A DNA stretch of 8,676 nucleotides, taken from Nostoc sp. CHAB 5715. GTDB taxonomy: Bacteria; Cyanobacteriota; Cyanobacteriia; Cyanobacteriales; Nostocaceae. Made by a program: the position numbers and the translations under genes. The stretch lies in contig NZ_JAIVFR010000217.1 in assembly GCF_020829685.1 (NCBI RefSeq), positions 1-8,676 on the forward strand. The letters are read 5' to 3'. This document shows, one piece after another, positions 1 through 5,465 of this stretch (position 1 is the stretch's first letter; each line of letters opens with the position of its first letter). The notes under the pieces are model-generated. The model was given only the letters and a program-made list of their open reading frames with translations. It did not search any database and was not told the DNA's origin.

Positions 1-832
1 CCTTCAAATCCTCATAGGCTACCAAGTCGCTAGACTGGACTACGCACCTTGCCAACTTCACGGCAAAGTCTTTACGCTGCCTACTTACTTTGAGGTGTTT
101 ACCAGCCAGTTTATTTCTAAATTTAGCTCTGTTTTTAGAGCCTTTTTGAGTCTTAGAAAAACGACGTTGCATCCGTTTCAAAGACTTTTCACTTTGCCTT
201 AGATGTCGCGGGTTTTCAACTTGATTACCTTCGCTATCAGTCAAAAAGTAGTTGAGTCCAACATCAAGACCAATAGTTTTACCAGTCGGCTCTCGCTTTT
301 CGATTCGCTCAGAGTCGATGCAAAACTGAGCGTAGTACCCATCAGCACGACGCACAATTCGCACTCGCTTAAACTGTTTCAACTGGTAGAAATGCAGGTC
401 ACGAGTTCCCCAAAGCTTAAATGTTCCGGCTTGAAAACCATCACTAAAAGTGATGTATCGACGGTCATTAGAAAGTTTCCAACCGCTAGTTTTGTACTCA
501 ACCGAACTATGAATTTGCTCTTTTTTGAAGCGTGGATAACCCTTCTTTCCTGGTTTACCTTTCTTGCAGTTGTCAAAAAATTTAGCAATTGCACTCCATG
601 CTCTTTCAGCAGAAGCTTGTCGAGCCATAGAGTTAAGTTTGTCTACCCAAGGAAAGTTTTCATCGGCAGCCAGTACAGCGCAATAAGCACTCAACTCGTA
701 TCTGCCAATACCCCGATTATCCATCCAGTATCTCAGACAGGCATTGCGAACAAAACGAGCAGTTCTAATCGCCTCATCAAGCGATTGGTACTGCTGCTTT
801 GTTCCCTCAAGCTTTGCCTCAAATACCAACAT
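1..832 (-). CDS. tnpB: TnpB, RNA-guided nuclease of IS200/IS605-type element (5' part, runs off window)
   Basis: Reading the minus strand from the ATG at 832 gives 277 codons without a stop up to the window edge, so only the C-terminus (about 100-130 residues of a roughly 400-residue family) is missing. The N-terminus reads MLVFEAKLEGTKQQY and is followed by a basic segment, KKGKPGKKGYPRFKK, at residues 90-104. The RuvC-like core has its first catalytic Asp at D190 in TIGLDVGLNYFLTDS and its second acidic residue at E274 in SSDLVAYEDLK. The Zn-ribbon and third acidic residue would lie outside. An in-frame TGA at 863-865 and no other ATG or GTG between fix the start. TnpB proteins are guided by an RNA made from the 3' end of their own element, which is not in view. 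No TnpA is present, so this is a tnpB-only (IS1341-like) copy as far as can be seen. It lies downstream of xisI on the same strand, 190 bp away. Confidence 0.93.
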   Translation of the reverse strand, partial: MLVFEAKLEGTKQQYQSLDEAIRTARFVRNACLRYWMDNRGIGRYELSAYCAVLAADENFPWVDKLNSMARQASAERAWSAIAKFFDNCKKGKPGKKGYPRFKKEQIHSSVEYKTSGWKLSNDRRYITFSDGFQAGTFKLWGTRDLHFYQLKQFKRVRIVRRADGYYAQFCIDSERIEKREPTGKTIGLDVGLNYFLTDSEGNQVENPRHLRQSEKSLKRMQRRFSKTQKGSKNRAKFRNKLAGKHLKVSRQRKDFAVKLARCVVQSSDLVAYEDLK

Positions 833-889
833 GATTACGTCGAGTACACTAACGTAATTGTATCACAAAACATTTTTACAGCGAATAAA

Positions 890-941
890 GAAAGCCCGCG
901 CCTTACCCCCATATCTAAAGCCAGGGGCTTTCTCGGCGCGG
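890..941 (-). repeat. Structured inverted-repeat element upstream of tnpB (pseudoknot-type arms)
   Basis: Two perfect inverted repeats interlock here. GAAAGCCC at 890-897 pairs with GGGCTTTC at 925-932, and CCGCGCC at 896-902 pairs with GGCGCGG at 935-941. The arm order A-B-A'-B' is that of an H-type pseudoknot, though the arms share two bases and could instead be alternatives. On the minus strand the inner part (CCCC, a 13-nt loop containing GGCTTTAGATAT, GGGG) resembles the hairpin seen near the right ends of cyanobacterial tnpB elements. It sits 58 bp upstream of the tnpB start on the same strand. It may be an end of this element or a remnant of an older one; the function is unproven. Confidence 0.5.
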
Positions 942-1022
942 ATATTTTGGTAAACGTGAGAAGAACAACGGGAACAAACACAACGGGTGTTTATTCGGCG
1001 CTCGCTATGGCAGAAATATTTT

Positions 1023-1361
1023 TCAAGTTCCAAACCCGGTAAATTGACGTACATAGGGTTCGTGAAACGCCAAAATAATATCTTGCTTGGGTACTCCCAT
1101 TTCAACTAATCGATTGGCAATTCCAACTTCGGTACCATCATGTTGAATCCATATTTTCCCATCTTTAATATCGAGATGTAGAATACAGCCAAAATCGCGT
1201 TTATTTCCCCGCCAACCGACATAAAGTAATTGATAGTGGTCTTGTTGTTCGTCGAAAATTGTTTGCACATCATACTCTTCGGCATTTCGTTGCATCGAAG
1301 CTCGCTTTTGCCGTTCGCAAAGAAGATGTCGAATATATTGCCGATATTTTTCTACAGCCAT
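1023..1361 (-). CDS. xisI: XisI family protein, element-excision factor-like (left pair)
   Basis: The 112-residue product matches the XisI family (PF08869 type), first known from Anabaena, where XisH and XisI are needed with the recombinase XisF to excise the fdxN element in heterocysts. The family core is easy to read: GWRGNKRDFGC at about 49-59, then DGKIWIQHDGTEVGIAN at about 67-83, then GVPKQDIILAFH and the end VRQFTGF. The ATG overlaps the end of the upstream xisH by 10 bp, so the two genes are probably translationally coupled. Length is normal for the family. No xisF recombinase is in the window. Such pairs occur in many copies in cyanobacteria, mostly unlinked to fdxN, and their actual job there is unknown. 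Confidence 0.93.
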   Translation of the reverse strand: MAVEKYRQYIRHLLCERQKRASMQRNAEEYDVQTIFDEQQDHYQLLYVGWRGNKRDFGCILHLDIKDGKIWIQHDGTEVGIANRLVEMGVPKQDIILAFHEPYVRQFTGFGT

Positions 1362-1762
1362 TGACGAATAACCTCCTCTTGTACATCGTAAATTATCAAT
1401 CGTAATTGATATTTTGCAACTGCCGATGTAATAAATTTTCGTTGAAAAAAACTTTCATAAATTGGGACGCGAACAGCTAAATAAAGTTGGCGTTCTGGTT
1501 CAATTTTATCTAAAGCATCCCGATAGTTTAAAAACTGTCCCAAGGCTGTATGAAATTCTGAAACATTAGATGGACTAATAAAACTTTTAATTTCCACCGC
1601 TATTTTTTGTCCCTCTTTCTCTGCTCCTAAAAGTTGCTCTGCCGCTAAATCAATCTCAAAATCTACATCATCCACATTGATTTCATAAGGGTCAGCCGTA
1701 ATCTTCCAGCCGTCTTTTTCTAAAGCATTTCTGACAATATTATGAAATCTATCTTTTGCCAT
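1352..1762 (-). CDS. xisH: XisH family protein, PD-(D/E)XK-like nuclease fold (left pair)
   Basis: The 136-residue product is a full-length XisH (PF08814 type). Family signatures are the start MAKDRFHNIVRNALEKDGW, an Asp at D38 in FEIDLAAEQL, and VEIKSF at 56-61. Together D38 and E57-x-K59 fit the D...ExK pattern of the restriction-endonuclease-like fold. GQFLNYRDAL, YLAVRVP and the end VIRQWL are also typical. The N-terminal helix EKDGWKITADP is the usual start, which supports the ATG at 1762. No strong Shine-Dalgarno is visible upstream. The gene is followed by xisI with a 10-bp overlap. The 155-bp gap between this gene and the right-hand xisI must hold its promoter unless both pairs are one transcript. 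The nuclease activity is inferred from the fold motif only. Confidence 0.93.
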   Translation of the reverse strand: MAKDRFHNIVRNALEKDGWKITADPYEINVDDVDFEIDLAAEQLLGAEKEGQKIAVEIKSFISPSNVSEFHTALGQFLNYRDALDKIEPERQLYLAVRVPIYESFFQRKFITSAVAKYQLRLIIYDVQEEVIRQWL

Positions 1763-1876
1763 AGGAGTTCACTATACTAAAAATTAGGCTGGTTAAAGGT
1801 AGATAATACACAATATTCGCTTTAATTCGTATTTTAACTTAGGGTTAGTTTGGCAGTAACGCCCAAAGATGTGCAA

Positions 1877-1905
1877 GCGATGCCTGGGTTGGGCTACGCC
1901 AACGC
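1877..1905 (-). repeat. Small dispersed palindromic repeat (SDR-like), 29 bp
   Basis: The minus strand reads GCGTTGGCGTAGCC...GGCATCGC, the same module found at 3171, 3213, 4121 and 4163. It is a perfect reverse complement of the copy at 3213-3241 over all 29 bases. It lies 13 bp downstream of the right-hand xisI stop codon, between the two xisHI pairs. Repeats of this kind are abundant in Nostoc and Anabaena genomes. Confidence 0.85.
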
Positions 1906-1917
1906 ATTCATCAACAA

Positions 1918-2253
1918 TTAAGCGATCGCAAAATGAGTGTATTGTCTAACATCTTCTGGATGAAAAGCTAAAACAATTTTATCTTTGGGAATTCCTGCGG
2001 CTACGAGTTCATTGGCAATTCCATATTCAGTCCCATCGCGCTGAATCCAAATTTTTCCATCAATAATTTCAATATGGATAATACAACCATGAACTCGTTC
2101 TTCTCCCTGCCATCCCAAAGTCATTACTATGTAATTAGTAGCTGTGCGATCAATAATAAGTTTTGTTTCTAATTGACGATTTGCATAGGGTATTTTTATA
2201 TATTCATTCAGAATATCTTCGATGATTTTTTGATATTTTTCTAAGGTATCCAT
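1918..2253 (-). CDS. xisI: XisI family protein (right pair)
   Basis: This 111-residue product is a second XisI. It shares the core with the left copy (GW.G..R..GC..H, DGKIWIQRDGTEYGIAN, PKDKIVLAFH, DVRQYTHF), but the N-terminal half is different (MDTLEKYQKIIEDILNEY). It is therefore a diverged paralogue and not a recent duplication. The ATG overlaps the ancestral end of the broken xisH by 13 bp. The last codons are formed by a HIP1 octamer, GCGATCGC at 1922-1929, giving the C-terminus AIA. The reading frame is intact although its partner xisH carries a stop codon. If XisI is the protective or regulatory half of the pair, its survival alone would be harmless; that is inference. Confidence 0.92.
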   Translation of the reverse strand: MDTLEKYQKIIEDILNEYIKIPYANRQLETKLIIDRTATNYIVMTLGWQGEERVHGCIIHIEIIDGKIWIQRDGTEYGIANELVAAGIPKDKIVLAFHPEDVRQYTHFAIA

Positions 2254-2657
2254 TGCACAATCACCTCTCGCTTTGGGTCAAATACAAGTAAACGTAAGCG
2301 GTTCTTTTTTAATAAAATCTTGCCGATGGTTTCGGTAAAAATTTCAGTGTAAGTTCGACGGGGGATAGCAAGATACAAAATTCGGTCGCTTTCTTGTTAT
2401 TCTAAAATATCGTAATAAAGAATAAACTGTCCTAATGCATTTTCTAAATCTGTAACGGGAGATTGGCTGAGAAAACTCTTGATTTCAACTGCTATTTTCT
2501 GCTGACCTTTTTCTGCGACTATAAGTTTTTCTGCACCCAAGTCTATATATAAATCTTTTGTCCCACATTTTAATTTAAATGGGTCATCAGTAATTAGCCA
2601 ACCATCTTTTTCTAGGGCTGTTATCACAACATTATGATAAACATCTTTGGCCGGCAT
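2241..2657 (-). pseudogene. xisH: xisH (right pair), interrupted by one in-frame TAA
   Basis: From the ATG at 2657 (MPAKDVYHNVVITALEKDGW) the frame runs 86 codons to a TAA at 2397-2399. The same frame then continues for another 51 codons, QESDRILYLAIPRRTYTEIF through to EVIVQWIP, ending in TAG at 2241-2243. Both halves are typical XisH: IDLGAEKLI and VEIKSFL before the stop, YLAIPRR and LRLLVFDP after it. The total of 138 codons is the normal family length, so the only lesion visible is a single nonsense codon, probably from GAA or CAA. The truncated product would keep the D...ExK residues but lose the C-terminal half of the fold. An ATG 36 bp further upstream (2693) is open but adds residues not typical of the family. 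Confidence 0.9.
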
Positions 2658-2739
2658 ACTAGAAAGTGCGGTAATTGTGTATTCTTTGGGCATTGAGGGT
2701 GTTTTATCGCCAGGAGTACGGCTCCAAATCCTTACGAAT

Positions 2740-2769
2740 GGTGCGTTACGGATTTCATCCTAACGCACC
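2740..2769. repeat. Dispersed hairpin repeat GGTGCGTTA / TAACGCACC
   Basis: A perfect 9-bp inverted repeat (2740-2748 with 2761-2769) encloses a 12-nt loop. This hairpin is a common dispersed repeat in cyanobacterial intergenic regions. The MITE copy at 2779 inserted immediately next to it. It could act as a weak transcription barrier upstream of the xisH/xisI genes, but no T-run follows. Confidence 0.7.
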
Positions 2770-2778
2770 CTACAGTAC

Positions 2779-3049
2779 CAGGGCTATTTCGTTCTAGACA
2801 GAAACCGCCCAGAACTGAAGTTCACAGGCTTTTAGCTAAAGTCCGTTAAAACGGACTATAGCAATCCTAAATCATTCGTGAAAAGTTAGATCCCCGACTT
2901 CTTAAAGAAGTCGGGGATCTGGACACTGAGAATTTTCACAAATCAGATAGGATTGCTATATAACCTTTTCTCAGTCGTCTTTAGACGACTTTCGCTATTA
3001 GACCCAGAATTCATTCTGAGGCGGACTAGATGAGAATGAAATAGCCCTG
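2779..3049. mobile_element. MITE-like element, copy 1, with a second element nested inside
   Basis: The terminal inverted repeats read CAGGGCTATTTCGTTCT at the left and CAGGGCTATTTCATTCT (reverse complement) at the right. A perfect 9-bp direct repeat, CTACAGTAC, abuts both ends (2770-2778 and 3050-3058), the mark of transposition. It encodes no protein. It contains short hairpins such as AGTCCGT/ACGGACT and AGTCGTCT/AGACGACT. Removing the 102 bp due to the nested insertion (element plus TA duplication) leaves 169 bp, which aligns end to end with the copy at 7422-7590. The autonomous partner is not in the window. Confidence 0.87.
2859..2958. mobile_element. Nested 100-bp palindromic MITE with TA target duplication
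   Basis: TAGCAATCCTA (2859-2869) and TAGGATTGCTA (2948-2958) are perfect terminal inverted repeats. Each end is flanked by TA (2857-2858, 2959-2960), and the empty site is preserved in the other outer-element copy as ACTATAACC near 7497-7505. A TA duplication is typical of IS630/Tc1-mariner-type transposases, so the element was probably moved by one of those. Its centre holds a perfect 16-bp hairpin (2888-2903 with 2905-2920, containing GATCCCCGACTTCTT), which could also act as a transcription barrier. Confidence 0.87.
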
Positions 3050-3082
3050 CTACAGTACTGATTTAATGGAACTCCAAAAAAT

Positions 3083-3166
3083 AAATGCGTACCCCGAAAT
3101 AACAAATGCGTACCCCGAAATAACAAATGCGTACCCCGAAATAACAAATGCGTACCCCGAAATAAC
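3083..3166. repeat. Tandem repeat, four units of 21 bp
   Basis: Four identical 21-bp units start at 3083, 3104, 3125 and 3146, each beginning AAATGCGTACCCCG and ending AAATAAC. There are no spacers, so it is not CRISPR. The array leads straight into two longer units carrying the palindromic GCGTTGGCGTAGCC repeat, the first of which (3171 to 3212) spans 42 bp, exactly two periods. Confidence 0.93.
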
Positions 3167-3170
3167 AATT

Positions 3171-3241
3171 GCGTTGGCGTAGCCTGCCGCAGGCATCGCC
3201 GAAATCACAATTGCGTTGGCGTAGCCCAACCCAGGCATCGC
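3171..3241 (+). repeat. Two small dispersed palindromic repeats in tandem (SDR-like)
   Basis: Copies at 3171-3199 and 3213-3241 both run GCGTTGGCGTAGCC...GGCATCGC over 29 bp and are 42 bp apart. The second copy is identical, inverted, to 1877-1905. The cores differ (TGCCGCA against CAACCCA), and the first core is self-complementary (GCCTGCCGCAGGC). They end about 50 bp upstream of the chosen antitoxin start codon. Confidence 0.88.
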
Positions 3242-3257
3242 AAAATCGATGAAAAAT

Positions 3258-3276
3258 ACTGGTAGTGGGCGATCGC
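3258..3276 (+). repeat. Left copy of 19-bp direct repeat bracketing the toxin-antitoxin cassette
   Basis: ACTGGTAGTGGGCGATCGC occurs here and again, identically, at 4218-4236, one copy on each side of the DUF433/DUF5615 gene pair. Eight of its bases are a HIP1 octamer. Here it lies 17 bp upstream of the chosen antitoxin start. Confidence 0.85.
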
Positions 3277-3293
3277 TTAGAATAAAGCAAGTA

Positions 3294-3722
3294 ATGAAAA
3301 GTCAATTCATTGAGCTTCAGCAAATGCCTTCCTACTTGGTCAATTTACCTGTTCAACTACAGCAAGAGATAGAGCAATGGGCAACTAGCCAAGGAATTTC
3401 CCTCGATCAATTTATTTTGTGGGCAGTAGCAGAAAAAGTTGCCTCCCTTCGCCATCAACTGAACGACCCCTCCTTTCCCTTGATTAGCTATCGCATTGGA
3501 AGCAGTGGCCAAAAAGTTCCCGTTGTTAGTGGTACAGGAATTCGAGTGCAAACTCTAGCGATTGCTGCTCATCAGTGGGGCTGGTCTTGCGAGCAAATTG
3601 TCCAACAGTATGGTATTACTGAAGCTCAGATCAATGACGCACTGGGTTTTTACACTGCCCATCGTACCGAGATTGATGAAGCGATCGCTACAGAACAAGC
3701 GATTGAAACTGCTGGTGTCTAA
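3294..3722 (+). CDS. DUF433 antitoxin-like protein with N-terminal ribbon-helix-helix segment
   Basis: With the ATG at 3294 the product has 142 residues. Residues about 14-52 (YLVNLPVQLQQEIEQWA, then ISLDQFILWAVAEKV) have the strand-helix-helix look of an Arc/HicB-type DNA-binding segment. Residues about 65-129 form a DUF433 domain (VPVVSGTGIRVQTLA, then GWSCEQIVQQYGITEAQIND). DUF433 proteins are usually the first gene of a pair with a DUF5615 PIN-like protein and are regarded as VapB-like antitoxins that bind their own promoter. That is the arrangement here, with the partner starting inside this gene's last codons. An ATG at 3249 is also open but would translate repeat sequence including the 19-bp direct repeat, and an internal ATG at 3324 would cut the first strand, so 3294 is preferred. 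No good Shine-Dalgarno is visible. Confidence 0.85.
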   Translation: MKSQFIELQQMPSYLVNLPVQLQQEIEQWATSQGISLDQFILWAVAEKVASLRHQLNDPSFPLISYRIGSSGQKVPVVSGTGIRVQTLAIAAHQWGWSCEQIVQQYGITEAQINDALGFYTAHRTEIDEAIATEQAIETAGV

Positions 3723-4068
3723 ACTCCTGCTGCATTTAGATGCAGACACCTCCATTAAAGCATTGCATACGGCTCTAGTTGCTCGTGGTCATGATGTGAC
3801 TCGCACTCCCAATGAATGGATGCCAGAAGATGCTAGCGATGAAATGCAACTGCTGAAAGCCACAGATAACGGACGGTGTATTTTTACCTTCAACATCAAA
3901 GATTTCTTGTCCTTGGTTATTCAGTATCCGCAGCACAGAGGCATTATTCTAGCGGCACAAAATAGTTGGAATTTGTCTGACCTCATTCAAGCATTGGATC
4001 GCTTGCTATCAGAAACTCAAGCAGAAGACTGGCCTGGGCAAATACGTTGGTTGAATCAATGGCGATGA
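3715..4068 (+). CDS. DUF5615 PIN-like protein, putative toxin of the pair
   Basis: The start chosen is GTG at 3715, overlapping the end of the DUF433 gene by 8 bp. It gives 117 residues beginning (M)SKLLLHLDADTSIKALHTAL. DUF5615 proteins characteristically begin this way, with an early Asp in a LLxDxD-like motif (here LHLDADTS) that matches the first metal-binding acid of PIN nucleases. Further family features are LVARGHDVTRTPNEWMPEDASDE, CIFTFNIKDF with a second acid, and the conserved end LLSETQAEDWPGQIRWLNQW. The frame is open upstream to 3562 and has an ATG at 3676, but those codons overlap the antitoxin deeply and do not look like family sequence. Ribonuclease activity is a prediction from family membership and gene order. 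Confidence 0.86.
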   Translation: MSKLLLHLDADTSIKALHTALVARGHDVTRTPNEWMPEDASDEMQLLKATDNGRCIFTFNIKDFLSLVIQYPQHRGIILAAQNSWNLSDLIQALDRLLSETQAEDWPGQIRWLNQWR

Positions 4069-4120
4069 GAATAGCGTATCAATTGAAAAACAGAACTTTG
4101 CGATCGCCTAAATAATAATT

Positions 4121-4195
4121 GCGTTGGCGTAGCCCGCCGTAGGCATCGCCAAATCGATAAATGCGTTGGCGTAGCCAGCCCAGCGTAGGCATCGC
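4121..4195 (+). repeat. Two small dispersed palindromic repeats in tandem (right of TA cassette)
   Basis: Copies at 4121-4149 and 4163-4195 carry GCGTTGGCGTAGCC...GGCATCGC and start 42 bp apart, the same spacing as the pair at 3171/3213. They lie on the same strand as the left pair. Together with the 19-bp direct repeat they frame the toxin-antitoxin cassette. Confidence 0.87.
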
Positions 4196-4217
4196 ATCCA
4201 TCCTCTTTTTACCTGAA

Positions 4218-4236
4218 ACTGGTAGTGGGCGATCGC
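4218..4236 (+). repeat. Right copy of 19-bp direct repeat bracketing the toxin-antitoxin cassette
   Basis: Identical to 3258-3276 over 19 bases (ACTGGTAGTGGGCGATCGC), in the same orientation, 960 bp further on. Recombination between the copies would remove the DUF433/DUF5615 cassette cleanly. Confidence 0.85.
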
Positions 4237-4399
4237 AAAATCAGTATATTGTCTGTTCACAAGTAAAAAATACTTAGCCACGAGGTTCTTTCATTGTCAG
4301 ACACACATCACCTGTGATGAAATTCTACATTTTTCCTGTATTTAGGGTGTTGGTGTTGAATTATTTCTTATAACCTAGTTGCGTCTCACACCCTTGCCC

Positions 4400-5371
4400 A
4401 TGAATGAACAGCGACAGCAAGCCTATCTCAACCTCATTCAACGCCTATTGAATTGCCGTAGTCACGATGAAGTCCGAGAGATTTTGGCAGCAAACCAAGA
4501 ATTAGTGGATGTTGGCTTCTTCCAGAAAACCTCAGAAAGAGTAAGTAATTTGATAGTAATAGGTGAGTTTGAGCAAGCTAATCGTTTGATGAATATTGTA
4601 AGGCGGCTGCTCGAAGTGTATAGCGATTCAGTGTCAGATATAACAGCACAAGAAGAATATGTTGATTTTTTGACAGAGGTACTACAAGCAATCAATTCAA
4701 GCTGGGGTAACGTGCCGATAGCGCAGGTAGTTTACCCCTTGCTGGCAAACAATACAGACAAACTCGACGAGGTGTTAGCAGAAATATTGCGCCAGTGGGG
4801 GACATATAGACTGAGAGAAGCCACAGCAGATCAGGAGAAATACCAAGTAGCAGTAGTTATTGTCGTTTTGAGCAACATAATTAGCAAATTCCCGTTGGGT
4901 AACAAAGCCAGTAATATGGAAATTGCCATCACTGGCTATGAAGTCGTGCTGACATTCTTTACCCAGCAAGCTTTCCCCGAAGATTGGGCAGCTACGCAAA
5001 ATAATCTCGGTGAAGCTTATCGTAACAGAATCAGAGGGGATAAAGCTGATAATTTAGAGCGGGCGATCGCTTGTTACCAAGAAGCTTTGAAAGTCAAAAC
5101 TTTTGAAGCTTTTCCCCAAGATTGGGCAGGAATGCAACATAATCTCGGTACTGCTTTCAGTGACAGAATACGAGGGGATAAAGCTGATAATTTAGAGCAG
5201 GCGATCGCTTGTTACCAAGAAGCACTGAGAGTCAGAACTTTTGAAGATTTTCCCCAAAATTGGGCAGAAACGCAACATAATCTTGGTACTGCTTACAGTG
5301 ACAGAATACTAGGGGAGAAAGCTCAGAATTTAGAGCAGGCGATCGCTTGTTACCAAGAAGCACTGAAATAG
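4400..5371 (+). CDS. TPR-repeat protein, truncated relative of cyanobacterial TPR-CHAT proteins
   Basis: The ATG at 4400 gives 323 residues; an in-frame TTG at 4379 is open but less likely. The N-terminal 185 or so residues are helical with no motif I can name. They are followed by three near-identical 46-residue repeats beginning FP(E/Q)(D/N)WA.TQ(N/H)NLG.A and ending NLE(Q/R)AIACYQEAL. These are the long TPR units seen in Nostocales proteins that usually go on with more repeats and a C-terminal CHAT (caspase-like) protease domain. Here the protein stops right after the third EALK, and the sequence turns into unrelated DNA (TAGGATTTACGCACTG). The expected continuation is missing, so the gene is probably 3'-truncated, though it might still make a protein-binding scaffold. 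Each repeat carries a HIP1 octamer at the same codon position (5063, 5201, 5339). Confidence 0.82.
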   Translation: MNEQRQQAYLNLIQRLLNCRSHDEVREILAANQELVDVGFFQKTSERVSNLIVIGEFEQANRLMNIVRRLLEVYSDSVSDITAQEEYVDFLTEVLQAINSSWGNVPIAQVVYPLLANNTDKLDEVLAEILRQWGTYRLREATADQEKYQVAVVIVVLSNIISKFPLGNKASNMEIAITGYEVVLTFFTQQAFPEDWAATQNNLGEAYRNRIRGDKADNLERAIACYQEALKVKTFEAFPQDWAGMQHNLGTAFSDRIRGDKADNLEQAIACYQEALRVRTFEDFPQNWAETQHNLGTAYSDRILGEKAQNLEQAIACYQEALK

Positions 5372-5465
5372 GATTTACGCACTGTACAAATTCATCGTGA
5401 TGTGCATTAACGATGCTCCCGGAAGTTTTCAGGCTTTTCTTAATTATCCTGCGATCGTCAATAGA
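5372..5465. other. Breakpoint scar between two truncated genes
   Basis: These 94 bp separate the abrupt end of the TPR gene from the abrupt end of M42 peptidase homology on the other strand. They contain no recognisable gene. The left edge TAGGATTTACGCACTG resembles terminal sequence of repeated elements in Nostocales, so a mobile-element remnant is possible, but no matching second end is visible. Confidence 0.5.

Larger units (their letters stand above)
4069..4399. other. Intergenic region with repeats, no gene seen
   Basis: This gap holds a HIP1 octamer (4100-4107), two palindromic SDR-like repeats, the right copy of the 19-bp direct repeat, and a small palindrome CATCAC-CT-GTGATG at 4306-4319, about 80 bp upstream of the TPR start. 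The palindrome could be an operator, but nothing ties it to a regulator. I could not place a convincing promoter. Confidence 0.6.

Noticed and set aside
203..1042. Plus-strand 279-codon open frame
   Set aside because: It is antisense to tnpB over most of its length, and its sequence has no recognisable domain; the minus-strand frame carries the RuvC residues.
863..1105. Minus-strand 80-codon frame with CVCSRC and NIRAE, faintly like a TnpB C-terminus
   Set aside because: It overlaps the end of xisI and the structured repeat. The similarity is only a CxxC-like pair and a few residues, too weak to call a tnpB remnant.
3083..3166. CRISPR array
   Set aside because: The four 21-bp units are contiguous with no spacers, and no cas genes are present.
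3050..3323. Two minus-strand frames with repeated GYAFVIS and GVRICYF peptides
   Set aside because: They are translations of the 21-bp tandem repeat and palindromic repeats, with no start signal and no family resemblance.
3562..3714. 5' extension of the DUF5615 frame to an upstream ATG
   Set aside because: It would overlap the DUF433 gene by about 160 bp, and the added residues do not resemble the family. The GTG at 3715 fits family starts.
4340..4379. Promoter with TATAAC as -10 before the TPR gene
   Set aside because: No -35 match stands at acceptable spacing; the best candidate TTGGTG is only 13 bp away.
5232..5465. C-terminal tail of the M42 open frame
   Set aside because: It is antisense to the TPR repeats and the scar and has no M42 similarity, so it is readthrough beyond the breakpoint.
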